Assembly: GCF_020523925.1 (NCBI RefSeq)
Contig: NZ_JAJAPW010000009.1
Coordinates: 1-64,000, forward strand
DNA: 64,000 nucleotides
Direction: 5' to 3'
Origin: Neotamlana laminarinivorans
GTDB lineage: Bacteria; Bacteroidota; Bacteroidia; Flavobacteriales; Flavobacteriaceae
Shown: piece after piece, positions 24,364 to 33,387 of the stretch
How the letters are laid out: every line of letters begins with the position of its first letter
How positions within the stretch are numbered: position 1 is the stretch's first letter
Notes under the pieces: model-generated
The model's database searches: none
What the model was told of the DNA's origin: nothing
Seen by the model: the letters and a program-made list of their open reading frames with translations, nothing else
Position numbers and translations under genes: made by a program

Positions 24364-26673
24364 TTAATACATTAAAGTTAGCTTTAAATTCTGCTCTGTT
24401 TTAATTTCTCCTGAATTAATTAGTGTATTATTAATTTCGGAATTATTTTTTGCTCCCCATAGCACAGAAACAAATTTCACAGGATTATTTTTAAATGAAT
24501 TTTGAGAAATAGTAACATTTACAATACCACGATGATTTAGTAATACTCCATTTTTTTCGTGAGATCCAGAGTTTGTAAACACTGAATTTTCTATAATTAA
24601 ATTACCTCCAATTGTAGATTCGTCGTAGCCACCACGATAATAATCAACAACGTTTTGTTTTACATTATTAAACTCACAGTTTTTTATTGTTAAATATTCC
24701 GTATTGTAGTCGCCTTTATCATTTATTTCCTCAGATAATTCTAAACCATTTTCACAGTTTAAAATTGATGTATTAATAAAAGAAATTCGTTCTGCAAAAG
24801 CCTGTTTGTAAACTTTTAAGACGTAATTAAAATTTGTTATGGTAGAATTATAAACATTTAACCCAAAATGAGTAAACATATTCTCTTTTAAAGATGCAAA
24901 TGCCTTAGTTTCATTATTACCTTTTAAGGTTACACCATCTAAACTTAAAAATCCTTTTGGGTTAAGTTCAAAAAGTGCAGAACCAGCCTTTCCGGTATAT
25001 GTTATAATTGTTTCGTTTTTATCAGCCGATTTTACTGTTATGTTTTTTGAAATTTTTAATGAATTTAAAACTGAATAATTTCCTGCACTCAACAAAATTA
25101 CATCTCCATTTTGTGCTTCATCAATTTTTTTCTGAATATCTTCTCCTGGAGCAACTTTAAAAATTTGAGCTTCACTAGTATTCTGTTCTTGTGAAAACCA
25201 AGATGGACCATATTTAGATTTATCTAATATATTTGGATTAACCGCTTCGTTAGAAACAAAAGCACCAATATTATTGTTTGACGCTCTTGAATTACCAAAT
25301 ATATCTTCAGTAATCTTATCAAAATCAAAACCTACGTATGGTTCAACATTTAAACTTTCAGTTGGAATATAAATATTTTCAGAAATGGCTTTAACTTCAA
25401 AATTTGAAGCCGACAAACCTTCTACTGCATTAAAATACCCCTCTTGATTATTTATAATATTACTTTTAAATGTTACACCCTCAATTTTATCGTGTGCAAC
25501 AATTGGTAAACTATCTGCTTCTTTATTATAAAGTGTGTTGTTAGCTACTATGGTGCGAATAGGCACTGCAGAACGAATTTCTGAAGCAGGTAAAACATCT
25601 TTTTGGTCTGTATTAACACCAACACCAAATTGCCAGGGAGACACACAGTTTACGTAAGAGTTGTATGCAACCACAACATCGGTTACTTGGTTATACCTGT
25701 TTTGTGGAGATTTTGGAATGCCGTTCATAACAGCTAGTGGACTTCTAAAATTCTTTCCTATTAAGTTATAAAAATAGTTGTTAATTATAGTGTGTCCAGA
25801 ATTAATTACTCGTATACCTCCAATATTTTCATTTATACCGTCACCTATAAAATAGTTTCCTTCAATAGTGCAATAATTTCCATGTCTAGTAACTAAAGAA
25901 CCTTCGCTTTTATAAAATACATTATTTTTAAACTGATTGAAGTTTGTTTTACTTGAAATTATTTCAACCTCTCCATTACATTCTTCAAATAAATTATTTT
26001 CTACTAAAGTATAACTTGGTGCCATTGAGGTATAACTATCTCCTAATTGAATAGTTTCGCCGCTTGCTCCTCCTTTTGGTGGTCGAGGACCAAAATGATT
26101 ATTTATAATTTGGTGATAATTATTAATATGTTCGTTTCCTTTTAAATCAATTCTAATAGTAGGCCCGCGATTGGTTTTTCCTGCAATATAACAATTACTC
26201 AAGGTGTTGTGTCTGCCCCAGAATTGCACCCAACGGTCAGAGTCGTCGCGTTCCATTTTATTAAAATCCTCAATAACACTATTTGTTAAAGTACAATGAT
26301 TACCAATATTCTCATCATCCAATTTAAAATCAACCACATTTCCTTTAGCATACCCACCTTTAAAATGCAGACCATTTACAACTAAATAGCTACCTCCAAA
26401 TTTTAAATGAGACACACCAGATATAATTACCTCGCCCTCTGTTTCTGCCTGTATTGTAATAGGGTCTTTTTCGGTACCATTAGCTTTAAAGTTTATTTCT
26501 AAATCTTTCCAAACGCCATTTTTTAAAACAATTACATCTCCTGGTTCGGCCTGCTTAATTGCAGTATTTAATGCATCTTCTGTATCTACTAAAATTTCAT
26601 TGTTTATTGCACTTTTACTTTCACAAGAAATAATTAAAGTGATTAATAAAAGAAAGGAAAAAAGATTTTTCAT
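24364..26673 (-). CDS. Polysaccharide lyase family 6 (alginate lyase), lipoprotein
   Basis: A 769-aa lipoprotein (signal to LIISC, Cys17) with two parallel beta-helix domains. The first (about residues 25-470) is a chondroitinase-B/PL6 fold: the Bronsted base/acid pair Lys242 (ISSKTNFN) and Arg263 (VTRHGN) are 21 residues apart, exactly as in characterized PL6 alginate lyases, and the Ca-binding acids lie in ECNGEVEIIS just before. The second domain (about 505-765) begins APGEDIQKKIDEAQNGDVILL and has a shorter helix, as in two-domain PL6 enzymes. Cleaves alginate by beta-elimination; poly-M, MG or G preference cannot be told. Probably surface exposed, feeding SusCD. Confidence 0.9.
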   Translation of the reverse strand: MKNLFSFLLLITLIISCESKSAINNEILVDTEDALNTAIKQAEPGDVIVLKNGVWKDLEINFKANGTEKDPITIQAETEGEVIISGVSHLKFGGSYLVVNGLHFKGGYAKGNVVDFKLDDENIGNHCTLTNSVIEDFNKMERDDSDRWVQFWGRHNTLSNCYIAGKTNRGPTIRIDLKGNEHINNYHQIINNHFGPRPPKGGASGETIQLGDSYTSMAPSYTLVENNLFEECNGEVEIISSKTNFNQFKNNVFYKSEGSLVTRHGNYCTIEGNYFIGDGINENIGGIRVINSGHTIINNYFYNLIGKNFRSPLAVMNGIPKSPQNRYNQVTDVVVAYNSYVNCVSPWQFGVGVNTDQKDVLPASEIRSAVPIRTIVANNTLYNKEADSLPIVAHDKIEGVTFKSNIINNQEGYFNAVEGLSASNFEVKAISENIYIPTESLNVEPYVGFDFDKITEDIFGNSRASNNNIGAFVSNEAVNPNILDKSKYGPSWFSQEQNTSEAQIFKVAPGEDIQKKIDEAQNGDVILLSAGNYSVLNSLKISKNITVKSADKNETIITYTGKAGSALFELNPKGFLSLDGVTLKGNNETKAFASLKENMFTHFGLNVYNSTITNFNYVLKVYKQAFAERISFINTSILNCENGLELSEEINDKGDYNTEYLTIKNCEFNNVKQNVVDYYRGGYDESTIGGNLIIENSVFTNSGSHEKNGVLLNHRGIVNVTISQNSFKNNPVKFVSVLWGAKNNSEINNTLINSGEIKTEQNLKLTLMY

Positions 26674-26752
26674 AAGAATTTAAGTCTAAGTTTTAGTTTA
26701 GTTTTTATAACCTGGAATTAACATTAAGAAGAATTAATTTTCAGGACGCTCT

Positions 26753-26817
26753 TTGGAAAACCAAACTGGTTAACCAAATTGGTTTTCCAAAAATACTAAT
26801 AACTTTTAATTATCAAA
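26753..26817 (-). promoter_or_regulatory. PL6 promoter with three-unit 13-bp operator array
   Basis: The same design as at susC: three contiguous 13-bp units, TTGGAAAACCAAA (26753-26765), CTGGTTAACCAAA (26766-26778) and TTGGTTTTCCAAA (26779-26791), the last overlapping a minus-strand -7 box TATTTTTG (26795-26788), with a -33 TTTG at 26817-26814 (18-base spacer). The third unit is identical to that at susC. It lies 80-118 bases upstream of the PL6 start and about 135 bases upstream of the divergent xylR promoter. Confidence 0.75.
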
Positions 26818-26960
26818 ATGAATTTAAAAGAAATTAAGTAAGGAACATGTGTTAATTAACATAGTAAAAAAATAAAACTTAATTTAATTTTTGAAAATCA
26901 TCTATTAAATTTTTCAAATATTTGTGTATTTTTGACAACCAGAACAGAACAGAACAGTTA

Positions 26961-27947
26961 ATGCCTTTTTTATTAAAACTAAATTTAGAATCACCTAAAT
27001 ACCAGCAGATTGTAAATGCTGTAAACGTTGCGTTAGCTAACAATACTTTAAGTAGTGGCGATGCACTACCCTCGGTAAATACAATGTGTAAAACTTATAA
27101 TTTATCTAGAGATACTATTTTTAAGGCCTACTCTATTTTAAAAGAAAACGGAGTTATAGAGTCTGTTCCTAACAAAGGTTATTTTATAGCAAATAATACA
27201 AGAAAAGTACTTTTGGTATTAGACACCTTTAAAGCATACAAAGAAGTTTTATATCACGCTTTTATAAATAATTTACCTAAAAAAGTAATTATTGATGTTC
27301 AATTTCATCATTACAATATAAATAATTTTAAAACTATTTTAAACCACAGTAAAGGCAAATATTTTAAATATGTGGTTATGAATTTTAACCACGAGGAGGT
27401 TCCCATAGTTCTGAAAGATTTTGATAATGATAAACTTTTGCTAATCGACTGGAATATTCATGCTAAAACAAATAATAACTTTGTATTTCAAGATTTTGGC
27501 AACGCTTTCGCGGAAGCTTTAAAAAAAGCAAAACCAGCGCTAAAAAAATACAAACGTTTTGTTTTTGTATATCCCGCATTTACTTTTCATCCTTTTGAAA
27601 CTGTCACGTTTTTTAAACAATTTTGTAAAACTGAAAATATAAAATATAAAATCGTTACCAACATTGATGATTTTGAAGTTAAACAAAATGAAGCTTATTT
27701 AAGTGTAAGTGATCGGGTTTTGGGTATGTTTTTAGAACAATGCCGAAATAAAAACCTAGAACCGGGAACTCATGTTGGCTTTTTATCTTATAACGAAACA
27801 CCAATGAAGCCCTTTATTTACAAAGGAATTTCGGTTATTTCAACCGATTTTAAAGCCATGGGAAACCTTGCTGCTTCATTTGTAAATCAAGATCAATCAA
27901 TACAAAAATATATACCCACTAAACTTATTTTAAGAGACTCATTATAA
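26961..27947 (+). CDS. GntR-type regulator with sugar-binding-like domain (xylose operon)
   Basis: A 328-aa protein: N-terminal GntR winged helix (KYQQIVNAVNVALANNTLSSGDALPSVN ... YNLSRDTIFKAYSILKENGVIESVPNKGYFI) fused to a LacI-type periplasmic-binding-like sensor (from about residue 85 to the end). ATG 26961 is chosen over an upstream TTG at 26922 because a promoter -7 box TATTTTTG (26927-26934) lies inside that extension and the ATG follows AGAACAGAACAGAACAG. The stop overlaps the xylulokinase ATG (TAATG), so the two are translationally coupled. Likely controls xylose genes with xylose or a xylulose ester as ligand; this is inferred from context. Confidence 0.8.
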   Translation: MPFLLKLNLESPKYQQIVNAVNVALANNTLSSGDALPSVNTMCKTYNLSRDTIFKAYSILKENGVIESVPNKGYFIANNTRKVLLVLDTFKAYKEVLYHAFINNLPKKVIIDVQFHHYNINNFKTILNHSKGKYFKYVVMNFNHEEVPIVLKDFDNDKLLLIDWNIHAKTNNNFVFQDFGNAFAEALKKAKPALKKYKRFVFVYPAFTFHPFETVTFFKQFCKTENIKYKIVTNIDDFEVKQNEAYLSVSDRVLGMFLEQCRNKNLEPGTHVGFLSYNETPMKPFIYKGISVISTDFKAMGNLAASFVNQDQSIQKYIPTKLILRDSL

Positions 27948-29437
27948 TGTATTATTTAGGATTAGACATAGGAAGTTCTTCTATAAAAGCAGCTTTGGTT
28001 AACACCGAAACCAGTAAAAGCATTACTCTTGTGCAAGAACCAAAACAAGAAATGGAAATGTACGCCGAAAAAAACGGTTGGGCCGAACAAGACCCAGACC
28101 TTTGGTGGCAACATGTTTGCAACGCTATTTCCCGTTTAAAAAGAGAAAACAACGTTACTAGCGAACAAATTGTTGGCATAGGTATTTCGTACCAAATGCA
28201 CGGTTTGGTTATTGTAGATAAAGCAGGTAAACCATTACGAAAAAGTATAATTTGGTGTGATAGTAGAGCGGTTGAAATTGGTAATAACGCGTTCAAATCT
28301 ATAGGCGAAAACACTTGTAATACCAACCTACTAAATTCTCCGTCAAATTTTACGGCATCTAAGCTAAGTTGGGTAAAACAAAACGAACCTGAAGTTTTCG
28401 AAAAAATTCACAAGTTTATGTTACCAGGAGATTATATTGCTTATAAATTCTCCAACACCATAAATACTACAATTTCAGGATTATCAGAAGGAGTTTTTTG
28501 GGATTTTAGTAAAGACGATATTGCCGATTTTTTATTAGACCATTATGGCATTCATAAAAACTTAGTACCCGATATTGTTGCTACTTTTGGTAAACAATCT
28601 GTTGTAAATGAAGCTGGAGCTAAAAGCAGCGGATTACTAGCAGGAACACCTATTTTTTATAGAGCTGGCGACCAGCCAAATAACGCTTTATCTTTAAATG
28701 TTTTTAACCCTGGTGAAGTTGCTTCTACCGGTGGAACCTCTGGTGTAATTTATGCGATCACTAATAATTTATCTGTTAAAGAAAGCTCTAGAGTAAACAA
28801 TTTTGCTCACGTAAATTATTCAAAAGGAGATGAAGCACGCATCGGGAAATTACTTTGTATTAATGGCGCAGGAATTCAATATAGATGGTTGTTAAACAAT
28901 CTCGCTGTTGAATCTTATGAAGACATGAACGAACTTACCAACAACATTCCTGTTGGTAGCGATGGCGTGTGTATAATTCCGTTTGGCAATGGTGCAGAAC
29001 GCATGCTAAACAATAAAGATGTTGGTACGCGCATTTTAAACCTTAACCTCAACAATCATAATAAAGGGCATTTATGTCGTGCTGCTTTAGAAGGTATCGC
29101 GTTTTCGTTTGTATATGGCATGGAAATTTTAAAATCCGATGGCATAAAACCAACCGTTATACGTGCTGGAAACGATAATTTATACCGCTCAGAAATTTTC
29201 GCAAATACCGTAGCAACCTTAATTAATCAAGACATTGAAATTTACAACACAACCGGAGCAATTGGAGCGGCTCGCGCAGCGAAACTTCATGAAGGCGATT
29301 TCGAAGGCTTTGGTAAAGGCATTATGGAAAACGATTATGTTATGACTTACAAGCCATTAGAAGACAAAACACCTTACCTAGAGGCTTATAACAACTGGAA
29401 AAAAGAATTAGAAATTATATTAAAAAACAATAACTAA
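27947..29437 (+). CDS. xylB: Xylulokinase
   Basis: A 496-aa FGGY-family kinase: N-terminal phosphate loop [40 protein letters not shown] and, in the C-terminal half, [15 protein letters not shown] and [11 protein letters not shown], matching XylB. It phosphorylates D-xylulose to xylulose-5-phosphate for the pentose phosphate pathway. Its ATG overlaps the regulator stop codon and xylose isomerase follows 11 bases after its own stop, so the three form an operon. Confidence 0.93.
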   Translation: MYYLGLDIGSSSIKAALVNTETSKSITLVQEPKQEMEMYAEKNGWAEQDPDLWWQHVCNAISRLKRENNVTSEQIVGIGISYQMHGLVIVDKAGKPLRKSIIWCDSRAVEIGNNAFKSIGENTCNTNLLNSPSNFTASKLSWVKQNEPEVFEKIHKFMLPGDYIAYKFSNTINTTISGLSEGVFWDFSKDDIADFLLDHYGIHKNLVPDIVATFGKQSVVNEAGAKSSGLLAGTPIFYRAGDQPNNALSLNVFNPGEVASTGGTSGVIYAITNNLSVKESSRVNNFAHVNYSKGDEARIGKLLCINGAGIQYRWLLNNLAVESYEDMNELTNNIPVGSDGVCIIPFGNGAERMLNNKDVGTRILNLNLNNHNKGHLCRAALEGIAFSFVYGMEILKSDGIKPTVIRAGNDNLYRSEIFANTVATLINQDIEIYNTTGAIGAARAAKLHEGDFEGFGKGIMENDYVMTYKPLEDKTPYLEAYNNWKKELEIILKNNN

Positions 29438-29448
29438 ATTTTAAAAAC

Positions 29449-30774
29449 ATGGCATTAATAGGAAATAAAGAATACTATAAAGGTATTGGAGAAATTAAAT
29501 TTGAAGGTAAAGAGTCAGACAACCCTTTAGCGTTTAAATATTACAACCCAGATCAAGTTGTTGCTGGCAAAACTATGAAAGAATGGTTTAAATTCTCGGT
29601 GGCTTACTGGCATACGTTTTGCGGACAAGGAAGCGACCCGTTTGGTCCTGGAACTTTAAACTTCCCTTGGGATGCTTCAACCAACGCTGTACAAGCTGCA
29701 AAAGATAAAGCTGATGCTGCTTTTGAATTTATTACAAAAATGGGATTTGGTTACTACTGTTTCCACGATGTAGATTTAGTTCGCGAAGGTAATTCGTTTG
29801 GCGAACTAGAATCTAACTTAGCGGCAGTTACCGAGTATTTAAAGGAAAAACAAGCTGCTTCGGGTGTAAAATTACTTTGGGGTACAGCTAACTGTTTTTC
29901 TAATCCAAGATACATGAATGGTGCTTCTACAAATCCAGATTTTAATGTGGTTGCCAGAGCTGGTGGACAAATTAAATTGGCTTTAGATGCTACTATTGCA
30001 CTAAATGGTGAAAACTATGTATTCTGGGGCGGTCGCGAAGGTTACATGAGCTTATTAAATACCGATATGGGTCGCGAACTAGACCACATGGGACAATTCT
30101 TAACCATGGCTAGAGATTATGCCAGAGCTCAAGGTTTTAAAGGAAACTTCTTTATTGAACCAAAACCTATGGAACCAATGAAACACCAATACGATTTCGA
30201 TTCGGCGACTGCTATTGGTTTCTTAAAAGAATATGGTTTAGACAAAGATTTTAAAATTAATATTGAAGTAAATCACGCTACGCTAGCACAACACACGTTT
30301 CAACATGAAATTGAAGTGGCAGCAAAAGCCGGTATGCTAGGTAGCTTAGACGCCAACCGTGGCGATTACCAAAACGGCTGGGATACAGACCAGTTTCCTA
30401 ACAACATTCAAGAAACTACCGAAGCTATGCTTGTATTTTTAAAAGCAGGTGGCTTACAAGGTGGTGGTGTTAATTTTGATGCTAAAATTAGAAGAAATTC
30501 TACCGATTTAGAAGATGTATTTTTAGCACACATTGGTGGTGCCGATACCTTTGCTAGAGCTTTAATTACTGCCGATAAAATTATTTCGTCGTCTCCTTAT
30601 GATAAGTTAAGAAAAGAACGTTACAGCAGCTTTGATTCTGGAAAAGGAAAAGATTTTGAAGCTGGCAAATTAAGCTTAACCGATTTATATGATATCGCTC
30701 AAGAAAACGGTGAATTACCTTTACAAAGCGGTAAACAAGAATTGTTCGAGAATATAATCAATCAGTATATCTAA
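29449..30774 (+). CDS. xylA: Xylose isomerase
   Basis: A 441-aa TIM-barrel metalloenzyme with full signatures: [11 protein letters not shown] (His of the proton shuttle), [35 protein letters not shown] with the metal Glu/Lys, and [14 protein letters not shown]. Converts D-xylose to D-xylulose in the cytoplasm. Last gene of the operon. No xylose transporter or xylanase is encoded nearby, so uptake must come from elsewhere in the genome. Confidence 0.96.
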   Translation: MALIGNKEYYKGIGEIKFEGKESDNPLAFKYYNPDQVVAGKTMKEWFKFSVAYWHTFCGQGSDPFGPGTLNFPWDASTNAVQAAKDKADAAFEFITKMGFGYYCFHDVDLVREGNSFGELESNLAAVTEYLKEKQAASGVKLLWGTANCFSNPRYMNGASTNPDFNVVARAGGQIKLALDATIALNGENYVFWGGREGYMSLLNTDMGRELDHMGQFLTMARDYARAQGFKGNFFIEPKPMEPMKHQYDFDSATAIGFLKEYGLDKDFKINIEVNHATLAQHTFQHEIEVAAKAGMLGSLDANRGDYQNGWDTDQFPNNIQETTEAMLVFLKAGGLQGGGVNFDAKIRRNSTDLEDVFLAHIGGADTFARALITADKIISSSPYDKLRKERYSSFDSGKGKDFEAGKLSLTDLYDIAQENGELPLQSGKQELFENIINQYI

Positions 30775-30802
30775 TTAAACGCTATTTTAATTAGAGTTTA
30801 TA

Positions 30803-30940
30803 AAGAGGCTGACTAAAAAGATACATGTTTTAATTAATCTGAAATCGTTTTAGATTCTTAAAACTAACGAAAATCAATGTTAATATTCTGAAATAAATTT
30901 AGAATGACAGATTTTCTATCTTTTTAGTCAGTCTCCTCTT
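30803..30940. repeat. Long inverted repeat element downstream of xylA
   Basis: AAGAGGCTGACTAAAAAGAT(A) at 30803-30823 is matched by its near-perfect complement at 30917-30940 (TATCTTTTTAGTCAGTCTCCTCTT; a few-base bulge). The 93-base middle is A/T-rich and non-coding. It looks like a small non-autonomous palindromic element (MITE-like); I recall similar GAGGCTG(A/T)CTAAAAAG ends in other flavobacteria but cannot check. Confidence 0.55.
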
Positions 30941-30990
30941 ATATAAAAAATTGATTACACAGTGTAGAATTTAAAGTTAAAGCATAAAAA

Positions 30991-31015
30991 AAAGCTTCAA
31001 TTTCTTGAAGCTTTT
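30991..31015 (-). terminator. Intrinsic terminator of tRNA-Arg(ACG)
   Basis: AAAGCTTCAA (30991-31000) pairs with TTGAAGCTTT (31005-31014) across a 4-base loop; the minus strand continues into a run of T. Placed 3 bases beyond the tRNA 3' end. Confidence 0.8.
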
Positions 31016-31017
31016 TG

Positions 31018-31091
31018 TGACCGCGGCAGGATTCAAACCTGCAACCTCTTGAGCCGTAATCAAGTGCGCTATTCAGTTGCGCCACGCGGCC
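31018..31091 (-). tRNA. tRNA-Arg (anticodon ACG)
   Basis: A 74-nt cloverleaf on the minus strand: acceptor GGCCGCG / CGCGGTC (one G-T pair), discriminator A, anticodon stem CTTGA / TCAAG around loop TTACGGC giving anticodon ACG, T-arm GGTTTGAATCC. No CCA is encoded. A34 would be deaminated to inosine by TadA as usual for this tRNA. Confidence 0.93.
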
Positions 31092-31211
31092 GTTTTTTGT
31101 GGGTGCAAATATATGTTTTATTAATAAACCACCAAAATATATTTAATTTTTTTTGCAAGATATTTTCCCCTAAGTAATATTGCCAAAAACAAAAAAGGGT
31201 AATAACAAAAT

Positions 31212-31487
31212 TTAAATAATTTCTGCGCTTAAACCAGCCTCTAATAGTTTTGAGCATCGTGGTTTTAAATCGTCGTAGCCACCAGTTTTTACGGTACATT
31301 TACCTTTATAGTGTACTAAAATAGCGCACTGCTCTGCTTGTTCTAAGGTATGCTCGCAGGCGTAAATTAAAGTTTCTATAACATGATCGAAGGTATTTAC
31401 ATCATCGTTATAAAGCACAATTTCATTTTGTGTAGAAATTTCTTCTTGTAATAATACGTCTTCTAAAGTTTTTTCTTTAACACTCAT
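31212..31487 (-). CDS. clpS: ClpS, adaptor of the ClpAP-type protease
   Basis: A 91-aa protein with the ClpS core: VLYNDDVNTFDHVIETLIYACEHTLEQAEQCAILVHYKGKC, split here by family positions that hold the hydrophobic pocket for N-terminal aromatic/Leu residues (N-degron recognition) and the ClpA contact. Basic N-terminal tail is short. It follows prmA on the same strand with 31 bases between, a neighbourhood common in Flavobacteriaceae. Length is typical. Confidence 0.93.
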   Translation of the reverse strand: MSVKEKTLEDVLLQEEISTQNEIVLYNDDVNTFDHVIETLIYACEHTLEQAEQCAILVHYKGKCTVKTGGYDDLKPRCSKLLEAGLSAEII

Positions 31488-31518
31488 AAGATATAAAACA
31501 CTAATTAATAAGTTTTTA

Positions 31519-32355
31519 CTAATTTATAAATTTTAGGGCAACCCAATTATTTCTTTCTAACTTTTCTCTAAATTTTAACATTAACTTCTCGCAAGTTTCT
31601 TGAATTACAGGAATATCCTCTTTATAAAATCCGCTTAAAAATAATAATCCGCCTTTATTTAAACAAGATACGTAAGTGGCCATATCTTGCAACAAAATAT
31701 TACGGTTTATGTTTGCTATTATAACATCGTAATTGTTTTTACCTAATACGCTAGCATCTCCTTCAATTACTGTTATGCGTTCGCAGTTGTTACGCTCTAC
31801 ATTTTCTAAACTATTTAAATAGCACCAATTATCATAATCTATAGCATCAATTGGTTTTGCTCCTTTTTTTTCGGCCAAAATGGCTAAAACTCCTGTACCG
31901 CAACCCATATCTAAAACTGATTTGTCTTTAAAATCATTTTTTAAGATGTGCTGAATCATCATGTGTGTGGTTTCATGATGACCGGTACCGAAACTCATTT
32001 TTGGCTCGATAACAATGTCGTATTCTACGCTAAATTTTTCATGAAATGGTGCACGAACTGCACAAGCATCGTCAACAACTATTGGGTTAAAGTTTTTTTC
32101 CCATTCGGCATTCCAGTTGGTTTGCTCTATTTCTTCGAAGGTGAAAGAAATTTCAAACTCATCAGAATTTAATATTTGAATATCTTCTAAAATAGATTGG
32201 TTCCACTCTTCTTTTTGAATGTATGCAGTTACGCCTTCTTCGGTTTCTACGAAACTCTCGAAACCAGCGTACCCTAATTCAGCTATTAAAATTTCTACAG
32301 CGGGTTGTTGTGGCTCTACTTTAAAATAATATCCTAAATATATTGTATTTGACAT
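31519..32355 (-). CDS. prmA: Ribosomal protein L11 methyltransferase
   Basis: A 278-aa class I methyltransferase with PrmA landmarks: N-terminal substrate domain (TIYLGYYFKVEPQQPAVEILIAEL), then FGTGHHETTHMM and the SAM motif DMGCGTGVLAIL, with NINRNILLQDM as the NPPF-like loop. Methylates L11 in the large ribosomal subunit. ATG at 32355 (MSNTIYLG) is preferred; the frame extends 7 codons to 32376 but that adds a non-homologous leader. It is upstream of clpS. Confidence 0.9.
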   Translation of the reverse strand: MSNTIYLGYYFKVEPQQPAVEILIAELGYAGFESFVETEEGVTAYIQKEEWNQSILEDIQILNSDEFEISFTFEEIEQTNWNAEWEKNFNPIVVDDACAVRAPFHEKFSVEYDIVIEPKMSFGTGHHETTHMMIQHILKNDFKDKSVLDMGCGTGVLAILAEKKGAKPIDAIDYDNWCYLNSLENVERNNCERITVIEGDASVLGKNNYDVIIANINRNILLQDMATYVSCLNKGGLLFLSGFYKEDIPVIQETCEKLMLKFREKLERNNWVALKFIN

Positions 32356-32429
32356 ATTGCAGTTTTTTGGCTGCAAAGATAATTACTAAAAACTAAAGCT
32401 AGACTTTTGATTGTATTTTATAATAAAAA

Positions 32430-32461
32430 AACCTGCTAAGTGCTTTTTAACTTAACAGGTT
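32430..32461 (-). terminator. Intrinsic terminator of tpiA
   Basis: AACCTG-C-TAAG and CTTA-A-CAGGTT arms (32430-32439 and 32451-32461) form a stem with one mismatch; on the minus strand a T-run follows, as in an intrinsic terminator. It lies beyond the intergenic repeat, so that repeat is likely transcribed in the tpiA 3' UTR. Confidence 0.65.
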
Positions 32462-32495
32462 ATTATTTTTATAACTGGTTTTGGCAAATATGCCT

Positions 32496-32586
32496 GCGTT
32501 AGGGATTGAGGTATTGTTGAAGCTCACCGACGAAGGAGGTAGCGACTACCGAAAGCCCGACCTTGCCCAAAAGCAAGGTAACGTCC
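32496..32586 (+). repeat. Flavobacterial intergenic repeat, copy 1
   Basis: A G+C-richer block starting GCGTTAGGGATTGAGG and ending CAAGGTAACGTCC, with the core GAAAGCCCGACC. A reverse-oriented homolog lies at 60198-60280 (copy 2). Both are bounded by complementary GCGTTA / TAACG(C/T) ends and sit just downstream of a gene stop. The copies share GCGTTAGGGATTGAG, the CCG-CG-AG-AGG-AGCGA pattern and CGAAAGCCCGACC. Confidence 0.75.
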
Positions 32587-32600
32587 AAATTATTTTATTT

Positions 32601-33350
32601 TTAAAAGGCGTTTACTATGGCAAAGAAATCTTCGGCTTTTAGTGATGCACCTCCAATTAAACCACCGTCTACATCTGGTTTAGAGAATATCTCTTCTGCA
32701 TTTGCAGGTTTTACACTACCGCCGTAAAGAATTGAAATGGTTTCGGCCACATCGTTACCGTATTTATCGGCTAATGTTTTTCTAATATAGGCATGCATGT
32801 CTTGGGCTTGGTCTGGAGAGGCGGTTTCGCCTGTACCGATTGCCCAAACTGGCTCGTAAGCTAAAACGATATTTTGAAATGATGCAGCAGGTAAGTGAAA
32901 TAAAGCGTTTTTAATTTGGTTACCTACTACGGTTTCTTCGTTACCAGATTTTCTGTCGGCTAACTCTTCGCCAAAGCAAAAAATTACGCGTATTCCTTTT
33001 GCTAATGCTGCGTCTACTTTTTTGGCTAATAATTCATCGGTTTCATTAAAGTATTCACGACGTTCGCTATGGCCTAAAATAACGGTGTTTATACCTATAC
33101 TTTTAAGCATTGAGGCACTAATTTCGCCTGTGTAAGCACCATTTTCTGCAAAGTGCATGTTTTGTGCTACAACTTCTATGTTGGTTTCTTTTAAAGTTTC
33201 GTAAGCGCTGTAAAGGTTTGTAAATGTTGGCGCTACCATTACCTCTGCATTCGAGGTTTGCTCTTGTGCTTTTAATGCTGTAATTAACGTTTGCGTTTGT
33301 GCTAAATCGTTATTCATTTTCCAGTTTCCAGCTACTATATTTTTTCTCAT
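32601..33350 (-). CDS. tpiA: Triosephosphate isomerase
   Basis: A 249-aa TIM barrel: AGNWKMN near the start (catalytic Lys12-type), VILGHSERR (catalytic His), YEPVWAIGTGETASPDQ (catalytic Glu), and ILYGGSVKPAN for phosphate. Interconverts DHAP and glyceraldehyde-3-phosphate; the alginate and xylose routes of this window both deliver GAP-type triose phosphate to it. Followed by an intergenic repeat and a terminator. Confidence 0.97.
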   Translation of the reverse strand: MRKNIVAGNWKMNNDLAQTQTLITALKAQEQTSNAEVMVAPTFTNLYSAYETLKETNIEVVAQNMHFAENGAYTGEISASMLKSIGINTVILGHSERREYFNETDELLAKKVDAALAKGIRVIFCFGEELADRKSGNEETVVGNQIKNALFHLPAASFQNIVLAYEPVWAIGTGETASPDQAQDMHAYIRKTLADKYGNDVAETISILYGGSVKPANAEEIFSKPDVDGGLIGGASLKAEDFFAIVNAF

Positions 33351-33387
33351 GATGTTTAGGTTTTATAATAATGCTACGCTAAAATAC

